Assembly (NCBI GenBank): GCA_018818755.1
Contig: JAHIRL010000118.1
Location: forward strand, 1 to 10,191
Length of the DNA stretch: 10,191 nucleotides
Reading direction: 5' to 3'
Source: Patescibacteria group bacterium
Lineage (GTDB): Bacteria > Patescibacteriota > Gracilibacteria > UBA1369 > LOWO2-01-FULL-3
Position numbers and translations under genes: made by a program. Shown here piece after piece: positions 1-6,509 of the stretch. Under the pieces are notes generated by a model. That model had not been told where the DNA came from. It was given only the letters and a program-made list of their open reading frames with translations, and made no database searches. Every line of letters begins with the position of its first letter. Positions within the stretch are counted from its first letter, which is position 1.

Positions 1-40
1 AAACCGAGAAAACTCTTATAAATAAGCTGAATTTTGACAT
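1..40 (-). CDS. Possible start of a leftward gene running off the window edge (hypothetical)
   Basis: Reading leftward from an ATG at 40-38, an open frame MSKFSLFIRVFSV continues to the edge without a stop. Thirteen codons cannot identify a protein; the basic then hydrophobic start could be the beginning of a membrane or secreted protein. The main support is a plausible leftward promoter (CATAAT at 73-68, TTTACT at 96-91, 17-bp spacer) that would start transcription near 61, about 21 nt before this ATG, matching the leader lengths of other genes here. A chance open frame is quite possible. Confidence 0.25.
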   Translation of the reverse strand, partial: MSKFSLFIRVFSV

Positions 41-67
41 ATTTTCGATTAGGATAGAGGTACTTCA

Positions 68-96
68 ATTATGCCTCTTAGTGGTATCAAAGTAAA
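68..96 (-). promoter_or_regulatory. Candidate leftward sigma70-type promoter
   Basis: On the minus strand, TTTACT (96-91) is followed after 17 bp by CATAAT (73-68), each differing from consensus at one or two positions. The predicted start near 61 gives a leader of about 21 nt to the possible leftward ATG at 40. If real, the region 41-184 is a divergent control region shared with the HTH gene. Confidence 0.3.
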
Positions 97-109
97 CTGG
101 ACTTCTCTA

Positions 110-532
110 GACAACTGAGATAAAATCATGTCGACTCATGTCTATGTTTGTCTATACCCTGTCCATAGACATTAAAATTTTTATATGTCTACAATGTCCA
201 CTACTCAAACAGGCTATGAAATAGATCGAAAAGCCGCTAGTAAACTGCTTAAGGTCTCCATTCGCACTGTAGACAGGTATGTTAAGTTGAAAAAAGTTTC
301 CTCGAAGGTTGTGGGGAGTAGGATTTGGCTTAATAAAGAGGAGTTGTTGGGGTTTATTAATAAGAATAGGGTTCATCGTTCAGTAGACAACAATGCAATG
401 TCTACTTCCAATTTGTCTAGTGAAAATGATGTCGACAATGTGGACAGTGTTGAGGTCCTCGATCAAGATTTTGTCCACAACATGTCCACTGGGAGCTCCA
501 CAAGGGCGGCAAAATCGGCTGGAGGAAATGTC
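110..532. repeat. Cluster of TGTC/GACA motifs (core TGTCnAC) over the promoter and 5' half of the HTH gene
   Basis: TGTC begins at 129, 139, 149, 160, 186, 195, 399, 414, 430, 472, 483 and 529. The inverted form GACA begins at 110, 168, 272, 386, 434 and 443. Most sit in longer relatives: TGTCTAC, TGTCCAC, the palindrome TGTCGACA (430-437), TGTGGACA (439-446), TGTAGACA (268-275) and TGTC-N4-GACA (160-171). That is 18 half-sites in about 420 bp, where roughly three would be expected by chance. The segment 276-385, encoding most of the HTH, has none. Presumed to be binding sites for the encoded HTH protein or another regulator. One copy (471-479, TTGTCCACA) also matches the actinobacterial DnaA box. 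Confidence 0.7.
131..158 (+). promoter_or_regulatory. Candidate promoter of the tail-anchored HTH gene, overlapped by TGTC sites
   Basis: TCGACT (131-136) and TATACC (153-158), 16 bp apart, each match four of six consensus positions. The predicted start near 165 gives a leader of about 20 nt. TGTC half-sites at 129, 139, 149 and 160 cover this promoter at near-helical spacing, so bound protein would probably block transcription. The promoter itself is weak on sequence alone. Confidence 0.3.
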
Positions 533-847
533 TATAAAAAATTATACGAAGAAACAAAGCAGGAACTTGCCGAAAAACAAGAAAGACTGGAAATAGCCAA
601 CTATCGTGTTGGCCAGCTCGAGGCCCAAGTAAAAACGAGTATTCCCCTCCTTCAATACAACAAAGAAAGCTATGAACACACGGAAAAAGAGGAAAAACTC
701 AGACAAGAACTGGAGCAAAAATCCCTAATTCTCAAAAAACTCAGCTTTCAGGCAAGAATGGAGCGGTTTAGTAAAAAACTATTTTTGGTAATTCTATTAA
801 CAATCCTCGCTCTTCAACCCCTTTGGCTTCTTTTTCTATACAACTAG
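185..847 (+). CDS. Tail-anchored helix-turn-helix DNA-binding protein with coiled coil
   Basis: Predicted 220-residue protein. Residues 11-62 form an excisionase/MerR-like helix-turn-helix (AASKLLKVSIRTVDRYVKL, then the wing-like VVGSRIWLNKEEL). Residues 63-116 are a Ser/Thr/Asn/Asp-rich linker. Residues 117-190 are charged with heptad character, suggesting a coiled coil. Residues 199-218 form one hydrophobic segment ending two residues before the stop, so the DNA-binding end should face the cytoplasm. Bacillus RacA (MerR-like HTH, coiled coil, C-terminal membrane attachment) has a similar plan, but I see no specific sequence match. TGTC/GACA motifs crowd the promoter and linker-coding region, suggesting self-binding. 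There is no Shine-Dalgarno; ATG at 194 is an alternative start. Its stop overlaps that of the convergent DUF881 gene. Chromosome tethering or membrane-linked regulation is inferred. Confidence 0.85.
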   Translation: MSTMSTTQTGYEIDRKAASKLLKVSIRTVDRYVKLKKVSSKVVGSRIWLNKEELLGFINKNRVHRSVDNNAMSTSNLSSENDVDNVDSVEVLDQDFVHNMSTGSSTRAAKSAGGNVYKKLYEETKQELAEKQERLEIANYRVGQLEAQVKTSIPLLQYNKESYEHTEKEEKLRQELEQKSLILKKLSFQARMERFSKKLFLVILLTILALQPLWLLFLYN

Positions 848-1485
848 TCCATCTTTATAACCTCTCTGGTCGAAAGTTTAATTTCCGCTTCGGGATAGGC
901 TTGTGAAGCTCTGTCAATAATATTCCCCGGCATTTCCATCATATCCATCATCTTGCTGGAGTTACAAATAACCTCAAAAGAATAAGGCGCGACAATAACA
1001 CTGCCTTTTAGGCTAATTTGACCATTGGGGAGAGTATCAAAGCCACTTGTGCCATTTGTAATCCTAATTCCGTTTAGGCTCACAGCCTCGGCTCCATATC
1101 CAAAAAATTGATTGATCAAGTCGATTACCCAAGGCGTAGAAACACCTTCATTAAGCTCCAAAGCCACTCCCGACCCAAATACGGATAAGTTCCCGCTCAA
1201 TTTCTCATATTTAATTATTTCCGACTCAATTGCGGAGATAGCTTTATCTCTATCCTCAAGTTCCAGAAGGTTCTGACCAAGAGAGTCAATTTCCACCTTC
1301 AGATCTTCATTTTTTTCCTTCAAAACCTTTATTTCTTGGAAAAAGTTACTCTCAGTTTCACGCAAAACCCCTTCTTCAACCTCCGAAATCTTATTTTTGG
1401 ATAAAAACACAAAAGAAAGAATCAAAAGGGCAATAGCCCCAAGTATTGAAAGAAATCTCTGTTTTTCATTAATTTTATCAAACAT
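844..1485 (-). CDS. DUF881-family membrane-anchored coiled-coil protein (second of a tandem pair)
   Basis: Predicted 213 residues. A hydrophobic segment at 11-29 should be a single membrane anchor, followed by a Glu/Lys-rich coiled coil at about 33-97 and a globular domain at about 100-210. The domain keeps the DUF881 pattern: VFGSGVALELNE, then a helix, then GYGAEAVSLNGIRIT and a later hydrophobic strand (SVIVAPYSFEVI). It is more diverged than its upstream neighbour and looks like a paralogue. The family's biochemical function is unknown; in Firmicutes, DUF881 genes (ylxW/ylxX) lie near the division genes divIB and ftsA, so an envelope or division role is a guess from context. Its ATG directly abuts the TAA of the upstream gene, so the two are probably co-transcribed and translationally coupled. 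The TAG stop overlaps the stop of the convergent HTH gene. Confidence 0.8.
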   Translation of the reverse strand: MFDKINEKQRFLSILGAIALLILSFVFLSKNKISEVEEGVLRETESNFFQEIKVLKEKNEDLKVEIDSLGQNLLELEDRDKAISAIESEIIKYEKLSGNLSVFGSGVALELNEGVSTPWVIDLINQFFGYGAEAVSLNGIRITNGTSGFDTLPNGQISLKGSVIVAPYSFEVICNSSKMMDMMEMPGNIIDRASQAYPEAEIKLSTREVIKMD

Positions 1486-2211
1486 TTACTGCACAAGGTT
1501 TAAATAATTTGTATCAAGATTTCCATTAAAAATGGGGATTGTAACCATACTTCTCGCGGCAATTTCAAAAACGATATTGAAAGATTTACGCCTTTCATAA
1601 AGATTATCCAAAATGCTGTCATTCAACAACCTCCTCAGCATGGACTCTGTGTCTCCCACAGCCTGAATAGTGAATGGGGGAGTGACATAGGAATTATTGA
1701 CCAATACGGCATTCGCAACGGCTGAAATGGGGGTTGTAGCGACAATTCTCTGATTGTTTACGGAAATTGCCTTTGCTCCACCGGCATTAAGTAGATTGAT
1801 AATATCCCTCAAATCCGAAGCCTGAACCAAATCCTCGCTCACAATCATTTCTCCTTCGCGCTTTGTAAAGGGGCTATCATTCAGCAAAATTTCCAGTCCC
1901 GGCCCCCTAACTTCACTCAGGCCAATGGATCCCTTCAGCTTCTCCAGCCTCCCCAGATTAAACAGGGCGCTGGTGCTCTCCAGTTCCTTCTGTGCCTCGT
2001 CAATCTGCTCACGAAGACCAACCACCCGACTTTGCAAATATGCCTGCTCATCCAGGAATTCTTTCAACAACTCATCCCTAGTGTCCTTTTCTTCATTAGT
2101 TAGAATAATCGCATCGCCACCATCCTTCGTCCCCAGCCCCAAAAACACCCCTAAAACAAGGCCCACAAGCACATAAAATAGAATAATTGTACGCTTCTTA
2201 AGCTCTACCAT
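1486..2211 (-). CDS. DUF881-family membrane-anchored coiled-coil protein (first of a tandem pair)
   Basis: Predicted 241 residues. A membrane anchor spans about 8-27 (IILFYVLVGLVLGVFLGLG), a coiled coil about 38-90, and the DUF881 domain about 98-220. Hallmarks are VRGPGLEILLND (101-112), DLRDIINLLNAGGAKAISVN (133-152), QRIVATTPI and the PPFTIQAVGD strand (178-187). This is the more canonical of the pair. Topology should be N-in with the domain outside the cytoplasmic membrane, as for family members. No enzymatic residues are evident. ATG at 2211 is the only sensible start, and its predicted promoter lies so close that the message could be nearly leaderless. It is divergent from murI, a peptidoglycan precursor gene, which mildly supports an envelope role. 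The tail after 220 is not conserved as far as I can tell. Confidence 0.85.
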   Translation of the reverse strand: MVELKKRTIILFYVLVGLVLGVFLGLGTKDGGDAIILTNEEKDTRDELLKEFLDEQAYLQSRVVGLREQIDEAQKELESTSALFNLGRLEKLKGSIGLSEVRGPGLEILLNDSPFTKREGEMIVSEDLVQASDLRDIINLLNAGGAKAISVNNQRIVATTPISAVANAVLVNNSYVTPPFTIQAVGDTESMLRRLLNDSILDNLYERRKSFNIVFEIAARSMVTIPIFNGNLDTNYLNLVQ

Positions 2212-2217
2212 GACCTA

Positions 2218-2246
2218 ATACTAAGAAAAAACTGGAAAAAAAGCAA
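2218..2246 (-). promoter_or_regulatory. Candidate promoter of the DUF881 pair
   Basis: On the minus strand, TTGCTT (2246-2241) is followed after 17 bp by TAGTAT (2223-2218). The predicted start falls at or next to the ATG at 2211, which would make the message leaderless or nearly so. The -35 lies in an A/T-tract region that could act as an UP element. The hexamers are only moderately good. Confidence 0.3.
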
Positions 2247-2251
2247 AAAAA
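2226..2251. repeat. Three phased A-tracts in the DUF881/murI divergent spacer
   Basis: Runs of 6, 7 and 7 A residues lie at 2226-2231, 2236-2242 and 2245-2251, with centres about 10 and 9 bp apart. A-tracts spaced near one helical turn bend DNA. They sit in the 56-bp spacer between two divergent start codons and may shape both promoters. Confidence 0.5.
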
Positions 2252-2267
2252 CAGCTAGATTTTGTCC

Positions 2268-3062
2268 ATGATTGGAATATTTGATTCGGGATATGGTGGT
2301 CTGACAGTTTTAAAACCTGTTATACAAACCCTTCCGCAATACGATTACTTATATCTTGGGGACAACGCTCGCGCTCCATACGGCATACAAAACCAAGAAA
2401 ACATTGAAAAGTTTTCCGAAGAAGCCGTAAATTTTTTGTGGAATAGGGGAGCAGAGTTAATAATTTTTGCTTGTAATACCGCTTCAGCCTTAGCTTTACG
2501 CCACATTCAGCAAAAATACCCGGACAAGAAAGTGCTTGGTGTGCTTATCCCCGTAGCCGAAGAAGCCGTGAAGTTTAAGAAAGTGGGGGTTGTTGGTACA
2601 CAAGCCACAATAAAATCCAACGCCTACGAGGAACAAATTAGGGAAATTTCCAAGGAAACAAAAGTATATTCTAAAGCCTGCCCCTTATTGGTTCCCTTCA
2701 TCGAAGAAGATTGGCACCACAGGCCCGAGGCGATATCAATTCTAAAAAAGTATCTTCGTTCCATAAAATCCCACAATGTTGAAAGTCTGATTTTAGGTTG
2801 TACCCATTACCCACTAATGCAAAAAGATTTTGAAAGGATTATGGGCAAAAAAGTAAAAATCCTTAACTGTGGACAAATTGTAGCTAAAAAACTAGTAGAT
2901 TACCTGAAAAGACACCCCGAAATAGAGAAGGAAATCCCAAAAAACTCCAAACGCCAGTTTTTAACAACAGGCGATCCCAAAGCTTTCAAAGAATTCATCG
3001 AAAAACACTTTGGAATGAAAATCTCCATGCCCAAGCAGGTTAGTCTTACTCCCACTCAATAG
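2268..3062 (+). CDS. murI: Glutamate racemase
   Basis: Converts L-glutamate to D-glutamate in the cytoplasm, supplying D-Glu for the second residue of the peptidoglycan stem peptide. The 264-residue product has the family signatures: IGIFDSGYGG (2-11) with Asp6 and Ser7, GDNARAPYG (31-39), ACNTASA (68-74) with the first catalytic Cys69, and LGCTHYPL (176-183) with the second catalytic Cys178 and His180. Length is normal for MurI. I take ATG at 2268, which puts the conserved FDSGYGG at the usual distance; an in-frame TTG at 2262 would add only two residues. No Shine-Dalgarno is visible. The gene is divergent from the DUF881 pair and its last 17 bp overlap the 3' end of guaA on the other strand. 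Its presence implies de novo peptidoglycan synthesis. Confidence 0.96.
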   Translation: MIGIFDSGYGGLTVLKPVIQTLPQYDYLYLGDNARAPYGIQNQENIEKFSEEAVNFLWNRGAELIIFACNTASALALRHIQQKYPDKKVLGVLIPVAEEAVKFKKVGVVGTQATIKSNAYEEQIREISKETKVYSKACPLLVPFIEEDWHHRPEAISILKKYLRSIKSHNVESLILGCTHYPLMQKDFERIMGKKVKILNCGQIVAKKLVDYLKRHPEIEKEIPKNSKRQFLTTGDPKAFKEFIEKHFGMKISMPKQVSLTPTQ

Positions 3063-4842
3063 TCCCCGGCGGCTTATTGGTAATATCGTAAAAAACCGCA
3101 CTTATTCCATCCAAGCCCATCAACCTTTTGGATAATTCATTCAAAACATCCATATCCATTTTATAAAAATTTGCAGTCATAGCTTCTTCGCTACAAACCG
3201 GCCTAAGCACAAGCGATTCTCCATTTTGACTATCCACACCAATTGGCAAAAGGACAGTAGGGAACTGCCAGATCTCTCGGTGTATTTTAGCTTCCACAAG
3301 GTAATCCATCACAATTTTATCAGCCTCCTGAAGCAGATTGATACGCTCACTAGTAAGGTAGTTTTTTTGGATACTCAATGCACCCAATTCGCGCTTGTTA
3401 ACAAGGAAAACCACTCTATTGACTTCAGGGTGCTGGTTAGTCATTTGGGTAGCCACTTGCTCAAGCTGATTCCAGGATTTCGGCTCTCCGTAAAGACAAA
3501 GCGGATGTGCGTAACTTCGTTCATCGCCTTGAACTCCCACACTCTTAACTGGCATAACCTTGCCACTTATACTGCTTTCTTCCAAACTTTCAGAAATGCG
3601 ATCCTCAAGATCTTTATCCACCTCATATTCATTCTCCGCACACAAACATCTAACAGCTAATCCCGGCCCGGGAAAAGGATGCCTCCAAACCATATCTTCC
3701 CTCAAACCAAGCTTTTCTCCCACCAAACGAACCTCATCTTTATACAATTGAGCAATTGGCTCAATAACCCGCCCCTGATCAATCAATTTTTGAACCCTCT
3801 CCACTCGATTATGGTGAGTCTTAATCTTATCTGCATGTTTTGTCCCTCCTGTTTCAATAGTATCCGGATAAATTGTCCCCTGCCCAAGCATCCACTCTTT
3901 TGGATTCAAACTAAGATCATCCGAAACCTTGGCCTGAATATCCAGAAACAAGTCTCCAATAATCTCCCGTTTCTTTTCCGGATCATAAACACTTTTCAAA
4001 GCTTCAAAATACTCTTCTTTTGCATCATAAACATGCAAATTCTCCACCCCGATAGCCTTCAGGGACTCTTCCACTTCCTTGCGCTCGCCTTTTCGCATAA
4101 ATCCGGTATCCACAAACAATCCATAGACTTTCTTTTGCCCAAGAGCCTTATCCAAAAGCAAAAATGCCACCGTACTATCCACACCCCCGCTAATCATCAG
4201 AAACACCTTATTCTCACCAACTTTCTCTACAATTTCTTTACCAATATCTTTAATATAACTCTCAATACTCCACTCGCGCTTCGCCCCGGTAATCTTTACA
4301 AAATTCTCCAAAATCGTCATCCCACAAGGACTATGCGTAACTTCCGGATGAAACTGCAAGCTAAAAATCCGCTTCTCCTCATTGCTCATTGCCGCAATCG
4401 CACAATCTTTGCTCGAAGCCACCACTTTAAAACCCTCAGGAGCTTCCACCACCTGGTCAAAATGACTCATCCAAACAGGCTCCTTTTCGGATACTCCCTC
4501 AAAAACTCCACTCCTTTCACTAAAATTCACCTCTGCCATACCATATTCACGCACCGCACCCTTCTCTACCTTCCCGCCAAAATGATAAGCAATCAACTGA
4601 TGTCCATAACAAATCCCCAAAATCGGCACACCCATCTCCATTATCTCCTTGTCGCAGCGCAAACCATGCTCTGCATTCACGCTCGAAGGCCCTCCGGATA
4701 AAATTATTCCCTTAAAATCCCTCAACTCACTCGCCGCCACATCTCCATCAAAAATCTCACTATAAACCCCCAACCTCCTAATTCGATTAGCTATCAAATG
4801 AGCATACTGCCCACCAAAATCCAGTACAGCAATTCTATCCAT
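3046..4842 (-). CDS. guaA: GMP synthase (glutamine-hydrolysing), long form with eukaryote-like C-terminal domain
   Basis: Last step of GMP synthesis: XMP + ATP + glutamine gives GMP. Residues 1-185 are a class I glutamine amidotransferase with ILGICYGHQ (nucleophile Cys78) and FHPEVTHSP (His165, Glu167). The ATP-pyrophosphatase domain follows, with the PP-loop SGGVDS (218-223), KTHHNR (341-346) and RHPFPGPGL (387-395). The protein ends KPPGTIEWE. At 598 residues it is about 70 longer than typical bacterial GuaA (about 525). The extra length falls after VKSVGVQGDERSY (432-444), where the sequence reads like the longer vertebrate enzyme (NRVVF, a P-x-x-L-L-P strand, and so on). It begins 2 nt after the lysS stop, so it is the second gene of that operon. 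No Shine-Dalgarno is present. Confidence 0.97.
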   Translation of the reverse strand: MDRIAVLDFGGQYAHLIANRIRRLGVYSEIFDGDVAASELRDFKGIILSGGPSSVNAEHGLRCDKEIMEMGVPILGICYGHQLIAYHFGGKVEKGAVREYGMAEVNFSERSGVFEGVSEKEPVWMSHFDQVVEAPEGFKVVASSKDCAIAAMSNEEKRIFSLQFHPEVTHSPCGMTILENFVKITGAKREWSIESYIKDIGKEIVEKVGENKVFLMISGGVDSTVAFLLLDKALGQKKVYGLFVDTGFMRKGERKEVEESLKAIGVENLHVYDAKEEYFEALKSVYDPEKKREIIGDLFLDIQAKVSDDLSLNPKEWMLGQGTIYPDTIETGGTKHADKIKTHHNRVERVQKLIDQGRVIEPIAQLYKDEVRLVGEKLGLREDMVWRHPFPGPGLAVRCLCAENEYEVDKDLEDRISESLEESSISGKVMPVKSVGVQGDERSYAHPLCLYGEPKSWNQLEQVATQMTNQHPEVNRVVFLVNKRELGALSIQKNYLTSERINLLQEADKIVMDYLVEAKIHREIWQFPTVLLPIGVDSQNGESLVLRPVCSEEAMTANFYKMDMDVLNELSKRLMGLDGISAVFYDITNKPPGTIEWE

Positions 4843-4844
4843 AT

Positions 4845-6434
4845 CTATTTTTTAGATTTTTTAAATTTTTTCTTAGCCTTCTCCATAGCCTTGGCATTCT
4901 TCTTCAAAGTCTCATCAAGCGGCCTCATTATTGGGAACATCACCACATCTTTCAGATTTTCCTGACCTGTAAGCAAAGTCGTAAGTCTATCAATTCCCAT
5001 GCCCCAACCGCTCATACAAGGCATTCCATGCTCCATTGTTGTAAGATAATCCTCATTCATCATCATCGCATCTTCATCCCCGCCGGCCTTAGCCAAAGCC
5101 TGAGCCTCAAACCTTTCACGCTGATCCACAGGATCCACCAACTCACTATAAGCATTGATAATTTCCCAGGTATTTACCAAAAGCTGGAAAGTGTCGCAAA
5201 TCCGCGGATCTTTATCATTTCTGCGGGCAAGCGGCTTAGTATTTGCCGGATGATTTGTTACAAAAGTCGGTTGAATTAGTTTTGGCCGGGAAACCTTCTT
5301 ATACAAAGCATCCACCAAATTTCCATAACCCAGTTTTTCGGCATCCTCAATTGCAATTTTTTTCTTCTTAATTGCCGCAAGTAGGGGAGCGGCCTCATCG
5401 TAATCAAGCACATCAATCCCGCAATCATCTTTTATCAGTTCTGTAAATTTGCGTCTTGGCCAGGGAGCCTTAAAATCCACTTTCACATCCTCGCCCGCCC
5501 TATCCTTAATAGTTACCTTCGTTCCTCCGGTCAATTTTTTCAACATATACTCAAACATTCTTTCAGTAAATTTCATATTATCCTCATAATCCCAATAAGC
5601 CGCATAGTGCTCGATCATCGTAAATTCCTGCAGGTGGCTTGGATCCATCCCTTCATTGCGGAAACATCGTGCCACTTCAAAAGTTCTCTCAAATCCCCCG
5701 ACAATAGCTGATTTTTGCCAAAGTTCACCCGCTGCGATTCGTAAAAAAACATCAATATCCAAAGCGTTGTGATGAGTGGAAAAAGGTTTGGCCGCCGCCC
5801 CGGAACTCACATTTTCCAAGACCGGAGTCTCCAACTCAACAAAACCCTCCTGCCAGTAAAATTCGCGCAGAGCCTTAATAAGATTACTCCTGAAAATAAA
5901 TCTATCCATGCTCTCTCGATTCATCACCGTATCCAAATATCTTTGACGGTAAATATGCTCTCGATCCTTAAGTCCATGCCATTTTTCCGGCAAAGGCCTT
6001 AGAGCCTTGCTAAGTATTTTATACTCATAAACCATCAAAGTAACTTCTCCATGCTTGGTTTTGAAAAGTTCACCACTAATGCCGATAAAATCCGCCACAT
6101 CCACCTTTTTCAAAAACTTATATTTTTCAGGCCCCAATAAATCCAACATAAAACAAATCTGAATTTTGCCCGAAAAATCCTGCAAATTAGCAAAACTAAT
6201 CTTCCCATGAGTACGAAAAGACATCATTCTCCCGCACAAACTCATCAACTTCTTAGCCGGTTTCGCCACAATCTCTTCATAGCCCCGCAACTTAGCTTTT
6301 TCCCCTTCTTCAAGGGCGAAAATAGCCTCATGTGATCGCTCAAAACGATCCGCATAAGGGACAATATTGTTTTCACGCATTTCCTTTAGCTTATTCAGCC
6401 GCATATGATACTCATTATTATCCAGTTCGGACAT
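4845..6434 (-). CDS. lysS: Lysyl-tRNA synthetase, class II
   Basis: Charges tRNA-Lys with lysine. I start at ATG 6434 (529 residues). An upstream TTG at 6515 is in frame, but it overlaps the divergent promoter and adds sequence unlike the family; ATG 6467 is also possible. The anticodon-binding OB-fold spans about 65-145. Class II motif 1 lies near 196-212, motif 2 is RCFRNEGMDPSHLQEFTMIE (256-275) and motif 3 is GWGMGIDRL (476-484). Two places depart from the E. coli-type signature: HLQEFT for HNPEFT, and GWG for GLG. Arg258 of motif 2 and the GIDR arginine are kept, so it should be active. The last 20 residues include 11 lysines. guaA follows after 2 nt. Confidence 0.96.
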   Translation of the reverse strand: MSELDNNEYHMRLNKLKEMRENNIVPYADRFERSHEAIFALEEGEKAKLRGYEEIVAKPAKKLMSLCGRMMSFRTHGKISFANLQDFSGKIQICFMLDLLGPEKYKFLKKVDVADFIGISGELFKTKHGEVTLMVYEYKILSKALRPLPEKWHGLKDREHIYRQRYLDTVMNRESMDRFIFRSNLIKALREFYWQEGFVELETPVLENVSSGAAAKPFSTHHNALDIDVFLRIAAGELWQKSAIVGGFERTFEVARCFRNEGMDPSHLQEFTMIEHYAAYWDYEDNMKFTERMFEYMLKKLTGGTKVTIKDRAGEDVKVDFKAPWPRRKFTELIKDDCGIDVLDYDEAAPLLAAIKKKKIAIEDAEKLGYGNLVDALYKKVSRPKLIQPTFVTNHPANTKPLARRNDKDPRICDTFQLLVNTWEIINAYSELVDPVDQRERFEAQALAKAGGDEDAMMMNEDYLTTMEHGMPCMSGWGMGIDRLTTLLTGQENLKDVVMFPIMRPLDETLKKNAKAMEKAKKKFKKSKK

Positions 6435-6465
6435 TTGCGAAGTGTTAAAATTAGTAAACGCAAGC

Positions 6466-6494
6466 ATTATAAAACTTCCAGCCCCAAAGCAAAA
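6466..6494 (-). promoter_or_regulatory. Candidate promoter of lysS-guaA
   Basis: A perfect TATAAT lies at 6471-6466 on the minus strand, with a weak TTTTGC at 6494-6489 (17-bp spacer). The predicted start near 6459 gives a leader of about 25 nt to ATG 6434. This supports that ATG over 6467, because the latter would lie upstream of the transcript start. Confidence 0.45.
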
Positions 6495-6509
6495 CCCCAA
6501 ATTGAGCAC

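Noticed and set aside
34..39. Perfect TTGACA -35 hexamer on the plus strand
   Set aside because: No acceptable -10 at 16-18 bp (GAGGTA or neighbours), so probably chance.
71..118. Small open frame of 15 codons (MPLSGIKVNWTSLDN) after a GAGG at 57-60
   Set aside because: Too short to judge, no other gene here uses an SD, and its start overlaps a plausible leftward -10 hexamer.
471..479. TTGTCCACA, identical to the actinobacterial DnaA box, with another at 2868-2876 in murI and near-matches elsewhere
   Set aside because: The matches are scattered, there is no AT-rich unwinding region or dnaA/dnaN neighbour, and the first copy is explained by the TGTC site field. Not taken as an origin.
3679..4701. 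Long open frame of 340 codons on the plus strand opposite guaA
   Set aside because: It is antisense to strongly conserved guaA sequence, has biased composition (rich in Asn, Leu, His, Ile) and resembles no family.
4849..4875. TTTAGATTTTTTAAATTTTTT resembling the TTTAGA element
   Set aside because: It lies in the lysS coding end (lysine codons), lacks the 11-bp unit spacing and is not upstream of a gene in that direction.
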